From Bacteroidales bacterium UBA1374 (GTDB lineage Bacteria > Bacteroidota > Bacteroidia > Bacteroidales > UBA932): 64,000 nucleotides of DNA. Within the stretch, counting starts at the first letter, position 1; every line of letters begins with the position of its first letter. The stretch spans positions 28,264 through 92,263 of the forward strand of contig DBRG01000003.1 in assembly GCA_002305545.1 (NCBI GenBank), written 5' to 3'. The notes beneath the pieces were generated by a model that saw only the letters and a list, made by a program, of their open reading frames with translations, made no database searches and had not been told where the DNA came from. The translations under genes and the position numbers were made by a program. This document shows positions 32,571 to 41,405 of the stretch, one piece after another.

Positions 32571-34125
32571 TCCACTCAACCACACTTTCTTTCCAGTTTC
32601 CGTCCGGTTCATGAGCAGAACCTCTCCTAAGGCAGAATAAGGTCACCTCATTTTGGGCCAGGTCCATGAGCCTTTCATTGAGGGCTTCTTCTTCATCCCT
32701 TTTATCTGACCAGCAGGCACTGTGTTGCTCGTAAGCAACTGCCACACGGATGCCAAAGGCCCTTGCCAGATCAACCAGGGCCGGTATGTTTGATTTGTCT
32801 CCCACAGCGAGGATAGCCACATCCATAGTGTCATAATCCAGACCCAGCTGCTTTTCATGATCCAGCAGGATCTTCTTTTGCTTTTCGTTTTCCACCAGCA
32901 GCACTTTGCCGGTGAAAAACATTTCGTTCAGGTCACTTCCTGATATCATGTTGCTGAAGTGTTCCTTTAATTCCGCTGCGTTGTGACAAAGGGGGGCTTT
33001 GACGCACGTTCCGTTCCCATCGTTTGTAACGATCCTGACCGAGTCAAAATCCTGCAGGGAAACAAATTGGGGAGAATGGGTTATATAGATGACCTGATTT
33101 TTTTTACCCACATTATACAAAGCCTTGTAAAGGTTTCGTTTCATGCGTGGGTCCAGGTACAGTTCGGGTTCTTCAATCATAAAAATGAAACCCTCGCTTT
33201 TTTGCTGATTGTAAGCGTTCAATATGGACAAAACAATGGCATTCTGAATCCCTTCTCCCAGGGCCCTGACCGGGGTGAGATGGTCTCCTTCGTACAGGCA
33301 CATTTCCAGGGACTGATAGAAATTCTTCTGTATGACGGGATTAAAAAAGATTTCCCCGTAGTTTTCCTCTTTATTTGCAGAGTGACCCAGATAATCCAGC
33401 ATGGATTCGCGGATGGTTTCCTTGAGTTTCGAAAAAGCCCTGGTTCGCAGGGTGATCATGGCTTCCTGGATGCATTGTTCGAACCATTCCTTGCGTGGGA
33501 TCTGTGTCTCCGTTCCGTCCGAATTCATGATGGTAATGGTATTGTCCTCCCTCATGAAATCATCGTTGATTTCTTTGAGCAGACCGTTAAGCAGTGTCTG
33601 GCGGATATCGGAGCGGGAATGGGTGGTTATCCTGTCTGTGCGGATATATACCACCGGGATCTTTTCACGTATTTTTTCCAGGGGGCATTCAAGCTGTTTA
33701 AACAAGTGTGAACCGCCCATCCCGTTGCTATCGGACACGACCTGCACAATGCGGTCATCTTTTGTGAGGCAGTATTTTTCCAGGGTGCGTTTGCCTTTGT
33801 TGGGCCCGCTATCGTTTTGTTTGTATATGAAACGAATCTTGTGGATATAGGCTGGTTCACCTCCTTCAAATGGAAAGTGTTCAAAAGGTTGGTCAAATTC
33901 AATCTCCACATCAATATCTCTTTCCGGATCCTGCCGGTATACGTCTTTTTCGGAAAAGATCCCGGGTAATGAATTTTCCTGTCCCAGGATCTTGTTGATG
34001 CACCATAAAATGTTGCTTTTTCCTGAATTGTTAGGCCCTATCAGGGCGGTCACCTGTGAGAAATCAATTTCAACAGGGTCCTTTATGGATCTGTAATTTG
34101 CAATACGTACCTTTTGAATTTTCAT
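32557..34125 (-). CDS. OLD-like ATPase with degenerate TOPRIM domain
   Basis: 522 residues. An SMC/OLD-type ATPase domain fills about 1-390: Walker A GPNNSGKSN at 31-39, a signature-like GEGIQNAIV, Walker B FIFMIEEPELYLD and the switch ITHSPQF. The C-terminal part aligns with a TOPRIM domain. VLLVENEKQK keeps the metal-binding Glu, but where OLD nucleases have the DxD pair this protein has VAVAYEQHSACW, so nuclease activity is doubtful. OLD proteins act in DNA repair or phage defence. No defence partner gene (such as GajB) is adjacent. It is 12 bp downstream of DUF1015 on the same strand. Confidence 0.85.
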   Translation of the reverse strand: MKIQKVRIANYRSIKDPVEIDFSQVTALIGPNNSGKSNILWCINKILGQENSLPGIFSEKDVYRQDPERDIDVEIEFDQPFEHFPFEGGEPAYIHKIRFIYKQNDSGPNKGKRTLEKYCLTKDDRIVQVVSDSNGMGGSHLFKQLECPLEKIREKIPVVYIRTDRITTHSRSDIRQTLLNGLLKEINDDFMREDNTITIMNSDGTETQIPRKEWFEQCIQEAMITLRTRAFSKLKETIRESMLDYLGHSANKEENYGEIFFNPVIQKNFYQSLEMCLYEGDHLTPVRALGEGIQNAIVLSILNAYNQQKSEGFIFMIEEPELYLDPRMKRNLYKALYNVGKKNQVIYITHSPQFVSLQDFDSVRIVTNDGNGTCVKAPLCHNAAELKEHFSNMISGSDLNEMFFTGKVLLVENEKQKKILLDHEKQLGLDYDTMDVAILAVGDKSNIPALVDLARAFGIRVAVAYEQHSACWSDKRDEEEALNERLMDLAQNEVTLFCLRRGSAHEPDGNWKESVVEWITRT

Positions 34126-34137
34126 TGCCGTTTGATA

Positions 34138-35379
34138 TCAGAATGTGTGTATGGCCAGTCCGCTCCGAAGCTTGGGCTCGAACCATGTGGTCTTTGGGGG
34201 CATTATGTTACCCGTGTCGGCAATGGTGATCAGTTGCTTCATGGTAACGGGATACAGTGCAAAAGCGGCGGCCATTTCACCAGAATCGACACGGCGTTTC
34301 AATTCTCCCAGGCCTCGTATTCCACCAACGAAGTCTATGCGTTTGCTGGTTCTCAGGTCTTTGATGTCCAGCAATCTGTCAAAAACAAGGTTGGAGAGAA
34401 CCGTAACATCAAGGGTCCCAATAGGATCGTTGTCATCGTATGTTCCCTGGCGCGCGGTTAAGGAATACCAGCATCCGTCCATGTACATGGAAAAATTATG
34501 CGGGCGCTGGGGTACATACGGCATTGTATTGTCGCACAAGCATTCCACCATGAAGTCTTTTGCCAATGCCTGGAGGAAGGTCTGGGGTGCCATGCCGTTC
34601 AGATCTTTGACCACACGGTTGTAATCAATGATTTTCAAGTGGCTTTCCGGGAATACCACCGTCATGAAGTAGTTGTATTCTTCCTCTCCGGTATGGTTTG
34701 GATTCGCAGCTTTGCGTTCTGCGCCCACCAGGGCCGCGGCTGCGGTGCGGTGGTGGCCATCGGCTACGTAAAAAGCCGGAACAGAGGCAAACAGGGTCGT
34801 AAGGCGCTGAATGTCTTCATCGTCTGAAACAGGCCAGAAATGATGTCCGAACCCGTCCGGTGCCACAAAGTCGTATTCGGGTTTTGCAGAAACGATCTTT
34901 TCTACAATCCGGTTTATTTCCGGAACATCATGATATGTGAAAAAGACCGGTTCTATGTTGGCGCTCTGGATCCGTATATGGATCATGCGGTCTTCTTCCT
35001 TGTCCTTGCGTGTGAGTTCGTGTTTTTTTATCCTTCCCTCCGTATAATCTTCCGTATGTGCACATGCTACCAGGCCGTACTGCGTGCGGCCTTCCATGGT
35101 CTGAGCATAGACATAGTACATTACTTTCGGGTCCCTGACCAGCCATCCCCGCTGCTGCCACAGCTTGAAATTCTCTACGGCTTTGTCGTATGCCTCTTTG
35201 GAGTGCTCGTCAACAAAGGGATGGAAATCGATTTCAGGTTTTGTGATGTGCAGTAATGACTTTTCTCCGGCTTCGGCTTTGGCCTCAGCCGAATTCAAAA
35301 CATCATAAGGGCGGGCTGCCACTTCTTCCACGAATTTCTTTGGAGGCCTGAGGGCAGCGAAAGGTTTTATCTTTACCAT
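34138..35379 (-). CDS. DUF1015 family protein
   Basis: 413 residues, soluble. The opening IKPFAALRPPKKFVEEVAARPYDV and the YVADGHHRTAAA motif (about residue 205) are family hallmarks. DUF1015 has no established activity; some of its motifs (GHHR) recall ParB/nucleotide-binding folds. It lies 28 bp after serA in a serC-serA-DUF1015 order that I recall as conserved in Bacteroidota and some Firmicutes, suggesting a link to serine biosynthesis or its control. Confidence 0.88.
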   Translation of the reverse strand: MVKIKPFAALRPPKKFVEEVAARPYDVLNSAEAKAEAGEKSLLHITKPEIDFHPFVDEHSKEAYDKAVENFKLWQQRGWLVRDPKVMYYVYAQTMEGRTQYGLVACAHTEDYTEGRIKKHELTRKDKEEDRMIHIRIQSANIEPVFFTYHDVPEINRIVEKIVSAKPEYDFVAPDGFGHHFWPVSDDEDIQRLTTLFASVPAFYVADGHHRTAAAALVGAERKAANPNHTGEEEYNYFMTVVFPESHLKIIDYNRVVKDLNGMAPQTFLQALAKDFMVECLCDNTMPYVPQRPHNFSMYMDGCWYSLTARQGTYDDNDPIGTLDVTVLSNLVFDRLLDIKDLRTSKRIDFVGGIRGLGELKRRVDSGEMAAAFALYPVTMKQLITIADTGNIMPPKTTWFEPKLRSGLAIHTF

Positions 35380-35407
35380 AAATGATTGCCTTTTGCAGTG
35401 GTACGTC

Positions 35408-36328
35408 TTATTTGTTCAGACAGAAGGTTTTATCCCCTTTCTGAAGGTAACCCACAATCTGGCGTGCTGCAGCCAGTCCTGCATTGATGTTGGCTTCCTG
35501 GGTTTCGGCTCCCATCTTTTTTGTAGTGGCAAAAACGCGGGCGTCGAATTGGGCCTTCAGGGCATCCATGTTGCCCGGTGCAACATCGGTCGCATATTTA
35601 AGGTCTGTGCGCTGGGCCAGGATGGCTTCCAGTTCCGGCTCATTGATCACTTCCTTGCGGGCTGTGTTTATAAGGCATGCGCCTTTGGGCATGAGCGAGA
35701 GCAGGGCTTGTCCTATGGATCCTGTTGTTTCCTTATTCGCAGGAATGTGCAGTGAAAGGTAATCTGAACGCCGGTAGAGGTCTTCCAGGGTGGCTGCCAC
35801 ATGGATTCCTTCTGATTGCATTACCGGGGCGGGGATAAACGGATCGTAAGCATAGATTTCCATTCCAAAGCCCTTGGCCAGTCCGGCTACCAGGCGGCCT
35901 ACATTCCCATAGGCGTGAACGCCCAGTGTTTTGCCTCTTAACTCTGTACCGGTACCGGGTTGGAATTGGTTACGGGCCATGAAGATCATCATGCCAATGG
36001 CCAGTTCGGCCACGGCATTTGAGTTTTGACCGGGGGTATTCATGGCCACAACCTGTCTTTCGCTGCAGGCCGCCAGGTCAAGGTTGTCGTAACCGGCACC
36101 GGCACGTACCACGATCCGGAGCCGGGGCGCTGCCTGGATGACTTCGCGGGTCACTTTGTCTGAACGTACGATCAGGGCGTCTGCATCGGCAACTGCCACC
36201 AGGAGTTCTTCTTTCTGTGTATATTTTTCCAGCAGAGACAATGTCATCCCTGCCTGTTCCACTATAGCACGTATACCGTCAACGGCTTTTTTTGCAAATG
36301 GCTTTTCTGTTGCTACCAGTACTTTCAT
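35408..36328 (-). CDS. serA: D-3-phosphoglycerate dehydrogenase, Lys-type
   Basis: 306 residues, the short (type III) form without ACT or ASB domains. It oxidises 3-phosphoglycerate to 3-phosphohydroxypyruvate, the first step of serine synthesis. The NAD motif is YGNVGR (140-145) and the substrate arginine is Arg224 in NTARKEV. The residue normally His in the TPHxGAxT motif is Lys271 here (TTKKMGAET). The same replacement is known in the short PGDH of Entamoeba histolytica, related to Bacteroidota enzymes. Its start is 6 bp after serC stops. Confidence 0.9.
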   Translation of the reverse strand: MKVLVATEKPFAKKAVDGIRAIVEQAGMTLSLLEKYTQKEELLVAVADADALIVRSDKVTREVIQAAPRLRIVVRAGAGYDNLDLAACSERQVVAMNTPGQNSNAVAELAIGMMIFMARNQFQPGTGTELRGKTLGVHAYGNVGRLVAGLAKGFGMEIYAYDPFIPAPVMQSEGIHVAATLEDLYRRSDYLSLHIPANKETTGSIGQALLSLMPKGACLINTARKEVINEPELEAILAQRTDLKYATDVAPGNMDALKAQFDARVFATTKKMGAETQEANINAGLAAARQIVGYLQKGDKTFCLNK

Positions 36329-36334
36329 ATCGTT

Positions 36335-37408
36335 TTATTTATGGATTTTTTCAAATTCACGCATACAATCAACCAGGGCCTGTACACTTTCTTTTGGACA
36401 GGCATTGTACACAGAGGCGCGGAATCCACCCACAGAACGGTGGCCCTTAATGCCCACCATGCCACGGGATTTTGCAAAATCAAGGAATTCAGCTTCCAGG
36501 GATTCATGACCCTGTGCCATGACAAAACAAATATTCATCAGGGAACGGTCTTCTTTTGCGGCAGTGCCTCTGAAAAGGGGATTGCGGTCAATCTCGGCAT
36601 ACAACAATCCGGCTTTCTCGCGGTTGATTTTCTGAATGGCTTTCAGGCCACCCAGGTTCTTGAGCCATTTTAGTGTCTGGGTCATGATAAAGATCGGAAA
36701 TACCGGCGGCGTATTGTACATGGATTCTCCTTCTATGTGGATCCTGTAATCCAGCATGGAGGGAATGTGGCGGGAAACCCTCCCCAGGATGTCTTTTCGG
36801 ATGATGACAAAGGTTACTCCGGCAGGGCCAACGTTCTTCTGGGCACCCCCATAGATGATGGCATATTTGGACACATCCACCGGACGGCTCATGATGTCTG
36901 AAGACATGTCGGCTACCAGCAGAACGGGACTGTCCATGTCGGTATGGATTTCTGTTCCGTAAATGGTGTTGTTGGTGGTGATGTGGAAATAATCGGCGTC
37001 GACGGGTATGGTATATTCTTTGGGAACAAAATTATATGTGCTTTCGGCCGAGGAAGCCACGGTGACCACCTCCCCGAAGGCCTTTGCTTCTTTAAGGGCT
37101 TTCTTGGCCCAGACGCCCGTGTCAAGATAGGCAGCCTTTTTTTCAAGCAGGTTCATTGGAACCATGCAGAATTGCATGCTGGCTCCGCCTCCCAGAAAGA
37201 GGATTTCGTAATCATCTGGAATTTGCAGCAATTCTTTCCACAAAGCGCGGCATTCATTCATGACCGCTTCCCAATCCTTGGAACGATGGGAAATCTCAAT
37301 AACAGACATTCCTGAATTATTAAAATCCTGTAGGGCCTCTATACCGGCTTTAACTGCTTCTTTGGGCAGGACACAGGGGCCTGCGTTAAAGTTGTGAGTG
37401 GTTTTCAT
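36335..37408 (-). CDS. serC: Phosphoserine aminotransferase
   Basis: 357 residues, class-V PLP aminotransferase. It converts 3-phosphohydroxypyruvate to O-phosphoserine with glutamate. The FNAGPCVLPKEA start, the cofactor-binding GGGAS and the PLP-lysine motif YGGAQKNVGPAG are all present. The C-terminal VGGFRASVYNACP is typical. First gene of serC-serA-DUF1015-(OLD-like), with its own -7 element (TATATTTG) 36 bp upstream in the gap after pyrI. Cytosolic. Confidence 0.97.
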   Translation of the reverse strand: MKTTHNFNAGPCVLPKEAVKAGIEALQDFNNSGMSVIEISHRSKDWEAVMNECRALWKELLQIPDDYEILFLGGGASMQFCMVPMNLLEKKAAYLDTGVWAKKALKEAKAFGEVVTVASSAESTYNFVPKEYTIPVDADYFHITTNNTIYGTEIHTDMDSPVLLVADMSSDIMSRPVDVSKYAIIYGGAQKNVGPAGVTFVIIRKDILGRVSRHIPSMLDYRIHIEGESMYNTPPVFPIFIMTQTLKWLKNLGGLKAIQKINREKAGLLYAEIDRNPLFRGTAAKEDRSLMNICFVMAQGHESLEAEFLDFAKSRGMVGIKGHRSVGGFRASVYNACPKESVQALVDCMREFEKIHK

Positions 37409-37444
37409 ATAGAATGTGGTTTAGTTACAAATGATATGTTTATG

Positions 37445-37452
37445 CAAATATA
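37445..37452 (-). promoter_or_regulatory. -7 element for serC
   Basis: Minus strand TATATTTG between the pyrI stop and the serC start; separates the pyr and ser units. Confidence 0.5.
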
Positions 37453-37475
37453 ATCTAAATGTATAGAATCAGATA

Positions 37476-37946
37476 CTAACTACTGCTAATGATTTGTAAG
37501 TTTTGCTGAGTGGTCTCCTTTTCACAGTAGTGACAGCTCAGGACAATGCCTTCGGGGCTCATGCTGGTGGTAAAACGGGTTTTTACCGGTTCATGGTTGG
37601 TGATGCACCGGGGATTCAGACATCTTACCAGGCCGCAGATCTCGGGGGGGATTACAACGCGTCTCTTTTCCACGACTTTGTAATCTTTTATGATATTGAG
37701 CACGGCATCGGGGGCTACCAGCGCTATGCGGTTGACATCGTCTTCTTCAAAGAACTTGTCTGTTATCTTGATTATGGCTTTTGTTCCCAACACCTTGCTC
37801 TCCAGGTTTGTCCCGAAGGTCATCTGGAACCCACCCTTAGAAAGTCCCAGGATTTCTATAACATGAAACAGTTCACCAGAAGGGATCCTGTCTATGACGG
37901 TCCCGTTCTTTATGGCGCTTACCTTAAGTTTTTTCTTTGTTTCCAT
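37476..37946 (-). CDS. pyrI: Aspartate carbamoyltransferase regulatory chain
   Basis: 156 residues. The N-terminal allosteric domain binds nucleotides (KNGTVIDRIPSGELFHVIEIL). The C-terminal zinc domain has the four ligands in CLNPRC (x about 22) CHYCEKE. It forms the dodecameric enzyme with PyrB and gives feedback control of pyrimidine synthesis. Its start is 10 bp after pyrB ends. Length is normal. Confidence 0.96.
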   Translation of the reverse strand: METKKKLKVSAIKNGTVIDRIPSGELFHVIEILGLSKGGFQMTFGTNLESKVLGTKAIIKITDKFFEEDDVNRIALVAPDAVLNIIKDYKVVEKRRVVIPPEICGLVRCLNPRCITNHEPVKTRFTTSMSPEGIVLSCHYCEKETTQQNLQIISSS

Positions 37947-37956
37947 GGTTATGGCA

Positions 37957-38856
37957 TTATTGGTTCATCAGATAAGTGAAGATCCCCATGCGGGTGTATA
38001 CCCCGTTGCGGGCTTGTTCAAAATAGTAGGCTTCGGGGCGGTCGTCAACATTGGTGGCAATTTCCTTTACCCTGGGCAGGGGGTGCAGGATACGCAGGTT
38101 GGGTTTGGTGTCTGTAAGCATGGAGGCATCCAGGCTCATCAGGTTCTTTACCCGCTCATACTCCATCGGATCCTGGAACCGTTCCTGCTGGATCCTGGTC
38201 ATGTATAGAATGTCTGTATCCCGGATCTGTCCCTCCAGGGTGTGGTGCTCGGTATAGGGAATGTTTCTTGAGTCCAGGAAATGCCTGTATTCCTGTGGAA
38301 TGGCCAGATCGGGACAGGATACAAAGTTGAAACGGGGATTGAAATGACTCATGGCCTGGAGCAGTGAATGAACGGTCCTGCCGTATTTCAGGTCCCCCAC
38401 CATGGTGATCGACATGTTCTCCAGGGTTCCCTGGGTTTTTCTTATGGAATACATATCCAGCAACGTTTGCGTGGGGTGCTGATTGGCCCCGTCTCCTGCG
38501 TTGATCACCGGGCACCCGGCAATTTCCGAAGCATATCGGGCAGCTCCGTCCAGGTGGTGGCGGATCACAATCATATCGGCATAATTGGAAACCATTTTGA
38601 GGGTGTCTTTCAGGCTTTCACCCTTGGCAATGCTGGTAGCAGCAAGCGAAGCGAAGCCTATGACCCTTGCGCCAAGCCGGCTGGCCGCAGTTTCAAAACT
38701 CAGCCGGGTGCGTGTGGAAGGTTCAAAAAAGATGCAGGCGATGACCTTGTCGGTAAATATCGGGCAGTTGGGCTCTGCCTCGTATTTTGCGGCCAGGTCA
38801 AGCACATGCAACATTTCTTCTTTGTTAAAGTCGTTGATTGAAATGAGCGATTTCAT
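37957..38856 (-). CDS. pyrB: Aspartate carbamoyltransferase catalytic chain
   Basis: 299 residues. It condenses carbamoyl phosphate and aspartate, the committed step of pyrimidine synthesis. The carbamoyl-phosphate motif FEPSTRTRLSFE is at about 48-59, HPTQTLLDMY and the aspartate-loop HPLPRVKEI follow. Together with pyrI this is the class-B type enzyme. It is 24 bp downstream of the yigZ-like gene, possibly one transcript. Confidence 0.97.
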   Translation of the reverse strand: MKSLISINDFNKEEMLHVLDLAAKYEAEPNCPIFTDKVIACIFFEPSTRTRLSFETAASRLGARVIGFASLAATSIAKGESLKDTLKMVSNYADMIVIRHHLDGAARYASEIAGCPVINAGDGANQHPTQTLLDMYSIRKTQGTLENMSITMVGDLKYGRTVHSLLQAMSHFNPRFNFVSCPDLAIPQEYRHFLDSRNIPYTEHHTLEGQIRDTDILYMTRIQQERFQDPMEYERVKNLMSLDASMLTDTKPNLRILHPLPRVKEIATNVDDRPEAYYFEQARNGVYTRMGIFTYLMNQ

Positions 38857-38880
38857 ATCTGAAAAATTACTTTTTTTTAT

Positions 38881-39468
38881 TCATTCCAGGGCCGATAAAA
38901 GTGTTTGTTTGTCCTGGGGTGCAACCTTGACCACCAGGCGACAAGGAAGCGGACCCTCCCCGAAAGTCTGTTCCATGAGGGTGGCCTGTGCATCGTGCAC
39001 CGCTTTCATGACCTTGTCGGTCTGGCCGTAGCTGAATAGCAGTTCCACTGTCTCCAGCACCCTTTTTTCAACAATAACAGCACGCGACAGGGCATCCCTT
39101 GCTGCGGCCCGGTATGCATTGATAAGTCCGCCGGTCCCCAGTTTGATGCCTCCGAAGTAACGTACTACAACCATCAGCACATCGGAAAGCTCAAAAGAAA
39201 CAAGTTGTCCCAGGATGGGTTTGCCGGCTGTAGAGGAAGGTTCACCGTTGTCGTTTGCCCTCCAGGGTTCACCGTTCGGTCCCAGGCGGTAAGCATAGCA
39301 GATGTGGCGGGCATCAAAAAACTTTTTTTTCATGAATCCCAGCCGGGAATGGATTTCTTCTTCTGTTGAAACGGGAAAACCAAAGGAAAGGAAGCGGCTG
39401 CCCTTTTCCTTGTACAGGCCTTCACAGGGCGCTTCCAGGGTTTTATATGGTTGGCCGGAAGACATCAT
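38881..39468 (-). CDS. YigZ/IMPACT family protein
   Basis: 195 residues. The N-terminal UPF0029 (IMPACT) domain shows the conserved KKKFFDARHICYAYRLG, NDNGEPSSTAGKPIL and VVVRYFGGIKLGTGGLINAY. A smaller C-terminal domain follows. The yeast and mammalian relatives modulate translation under amino-acid starvation; the bacterial role is unclear. Divergent from the acyl-CoA reductase gene, with only 48 bp between starts. Confidence 0.9.
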   Translation of the reverse strand: MMSSGQPYKTLEAPCEGLYKEKGSRFLSFGFPVSTEEEIHSRLGFMKKKFFDARHICYAYRLGPNGEPWRANDNGEPSSTAGKPILGQLVSFELSDVLMVVVRYFGGIKLGTGGLINAYRAAARDALSRAVIVEKRVLETVELLFSYGQTDKVMKAVHDAQATLMEQTFGEGPLPCRLVVKVAPQDKQTLLSALE

Positions 39469-39488
39469 GCGAAAATACGTCTTTTACG

Positions 39489-39496
39489 TATCTTTG
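39489..39496 (+). promoter_or_regulatory. -7 element for acyl-CoA reductase
   Basis: TATCTTTG, 20 bp before the start at 39517; no good -33 element seen. Confidence 0.45.
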
Positions 39497-39516
39497 CAAA
39501 ATCGAGCCTCATATTT

Positions 39517-40548
39517 ATGGGATTTGCCAATAAATTCACGGAACAAGCCGCCGCCGCCCTGGAAGGATGCGATTCTGCTCTGATAACCAGGGCAGTAGAA
39601 GGGAACCCATGGTTCATACCGGAATTTGTCCGCCACCGTCTTGACACACTCAGGGACAGCCTGAAAAAAGAAACCGGCATTTTAGACGGATTGCTGGATC
39701 TGGAAATACCGGAGCATGCCCCGCGAATGATCTCCATAGTGGCAGCCGGGAACATTCCCCTGGTCTGCTGGCATGATTTTGTATGCGCCCTTGCTTACGC
39801 AGCAGCCCATCCGCGGGACGTTGTACTGGAAGTGAAATTATCTTCACGGGACCAGGTGTTGCTGCCCGCCATAGTGGAGCGGATGAGCATCGTGAACGAT
39901 TCCTGCCTTGCAGGAGTCCGGGTGCGATTTGTGAAGCAGGTGGATCCTGGAACGCAGGCCATATTATTCACAGGAGGATCACAGGCCGAGTTGTACTATC
40001 GTCGGCAATTTCCTGCGACTCCCATGCTGCTGCGCACCAGCCGGAGCTCTGTGGCTCTGCTCAATGGAAGTGAAACACCATCCCAGCTCGATGGCCTAGC
40101 GCAGGATTGTTTTCTTTATTTTGGACTGGGCTGCCGCAATGTATCGCTTCTGCTGGTGCCCCGGGCCTATGATTTTCGTACTTTTATTACACAGGCAGGA
40201 TCAATTTTTGGGACCCTGCTGCAAAACCATCCGGGTTACAGGAACGCCTTGCGGCACGCAAGGGCCTGTTTCCTGATGACAGAGGCCGGATCGCAGGAGG
40301 GAGCAGCTGTTCCGGGTTTCGTTATACTAAAGGAAAGCAACCAATTGAATCCTCCCATGGCCGTGCTGCACTACCTTACCTACCCGGACCATGACCGGGC
40401 TATCCGTTTTATTGAGCAAAACAAAGATTATATCCAGTGCGTTTCCGGTACGCCGGGGACTCCTCTTGGGCAAACGCAGTACCCTTTGTTCACAGAGTAT
40501 GCCGATGGATTAAACACGTTGGAATGGCTACAAAAATTATCATCCTGA
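39517..40548 (+). CDS. LuxC-like acyl-CoA reductase
   Basis: 343 residues from ATG 39517 (MGFANKFTEQ); the frame to 39451 runs into the divergent gene. The LuxC/acyl-CoA reductase family reduces fatty acyl-CoA or acyl-enzyme to aldehyde with NADPH. The family catalytic-cysteine region is present as QDCFLYFGLGCRNVSLL (about residues 196-212), and AAGNIPLVCWHDF near residue 72 matches the conserved GNxP-x-V block. There is no luxD, luxE or luciferase gene, so bioluminescence is not implied. The stop overlaps miaA by 25 bp. Confidence 0.82.
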   Translation: MGFANKFTEQAAAALEGCDSALITRAVEGNPWFIPEFVRHRLDTLRDSLKKETGILDGLLDLEIPEHAPRMISIVAAGNIPLVCWHDFVCALAYAAAHPRDVVLEVKLSSRDQVLLPAIVERMSIVNDSCLAGVRVRFVKQVDPGTQAILFTGGSQAELYYRRQFPATPMLLRTSRSSVALLNGSETPSQLDGLAQDCFLYFGLGCRNVSLLLVPRAYDFRTFITQAGSIFGTLLQNHPGYRNALRHARACFLMTEAGSQEGAAVPGFVILKESNQLNPPMAVLHYLTYPDHDRAIRFIEQNKDYIQCVSGTPGTPLGQTQYPLFTEYADGLNTLEWLQKLSS

Positions 40549-41405
40549 CTGGACCCACAGGAGTGGGAAAAACGGAGCAGGGGCTGGCCATTGCCCGTTT
40601 ACTTAAAACCCCTGTGATCAGTTGTGACAGCCGGCAGATATACAGGGAGCTGTGCATTGGGGTAGCCCGTCCTTCCCCGGAAGAACTGGCACGGGCAGAA
40701 CATTATTTCATAGCCACCCATTCCATACATCAGCCCTATTCGGCAGGCGATTACGAAAGGGAAGCCTGGGACCTGGTAATGCGTCTGGCTCCGTCGCATG
40801 ATTATTTACTGATGGTGGGCGGTTCCGGTTTATATATAGATGCTTTCATCAGTGGCATTGACCAGATGCCATCCCCGGATCCCGTGCTGCGTAAAGAACT
40901 GATGGCCCTGGCAGAAGAACAGGAAGGCCTGGAAGAACTCCGTTCCAGGCTCAGAACGCTGGATCCCGTAACCTATGCCCGCATTGATCTGGCAAATCCG
41001 CGACGTGTTATTAGAGCAGTAGAGGTGTGCCTGCTTTCCGGGAAGCCCTATCATTCTTTTTTAAAGCACACACCCAAAAACCGGCCTTTTGAAATTGAAG
41101 TGCTCCTGATGGATAAACCACGCCGGGAACTATACGAACGCATAGACAAGCGGGTGGCCCGCATGATGGAAGAAGGCCTGGTGGAGGAAGCCCGCAAACT
41201 GTATCCATACAGAAAACTCCCTGCACTCCGGACAGTCGGGTACAGGGAGCTTTTCGATTATTTTGAAGGGAAATACCCTCTAGAGGAAGCAGTCAGGCTG
41301 ATTGGGCGCAACACCCGCAGGTATGCAAAGCGTCAGCTGACTTACTGGAGAAATGTACCTAGAAAGGAAGATCATCCGCTCCTTCGTCCTGATCCGGAAT
41401 TGTAA
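40524..41405 (+). CDS. miaA: tRNA dimethylallyltransferase
   Basis: 293 residues from ATG 40524, which overlaps the end of the preceding gene by 25 bp. It transfers a dimethylallyl group to A37 of tRNAs that read UNN codons. The P-loop GPTGVGKTE, the DSRQIYRELCIGVARPS block, the DYLLMVGGSGLYI motif and the C-terminal RRYAKRQLTYWRN are typical. The 3' end overlaps the convergent DUF3127 gene by 47 bp. Confidence 0.96.
   Translation: MATKIIILTGPTGVGKTEQGLAIARLLKTPVISCDSRQIYRELCIGVARPSPEELARAEHYFIATHSIHQPYSAGDYEREAWDLVMRLAPSHDYLLMVGGSGLYIDAFISGIDQMPSPDPVLRKELMALAEEQEGLEELRSRLRTLDPVTYARIDLANPRRVIRAVEVCLLSGKPYHSFLKHTPKNRPFEIEVLLMDKPRRELYERIDKRVARMMEEGLVEEARKLYPYRKLPALRTVGYRELFDYFEGKYPLEEAVRLIGRNTRRYAKRQLTYWRNVPRKEDHPLLRPDPEL

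Noticed and set aside
32557..34125. A Gabija-type defence system
   Set aside because: Gabija needs a GajB helicase next to the OLD-like GajA; the neighbours are DUF1015 and DUF1460 genes, and the TOPRIM acids are altered.
39517..40548. Evidence for bioluminescence from the LuxC-like gene
   Set aside because: No luxA, luxB, luxD or luxE; LuxC-like reductases occur widely in non-luminous Bacteroidota.
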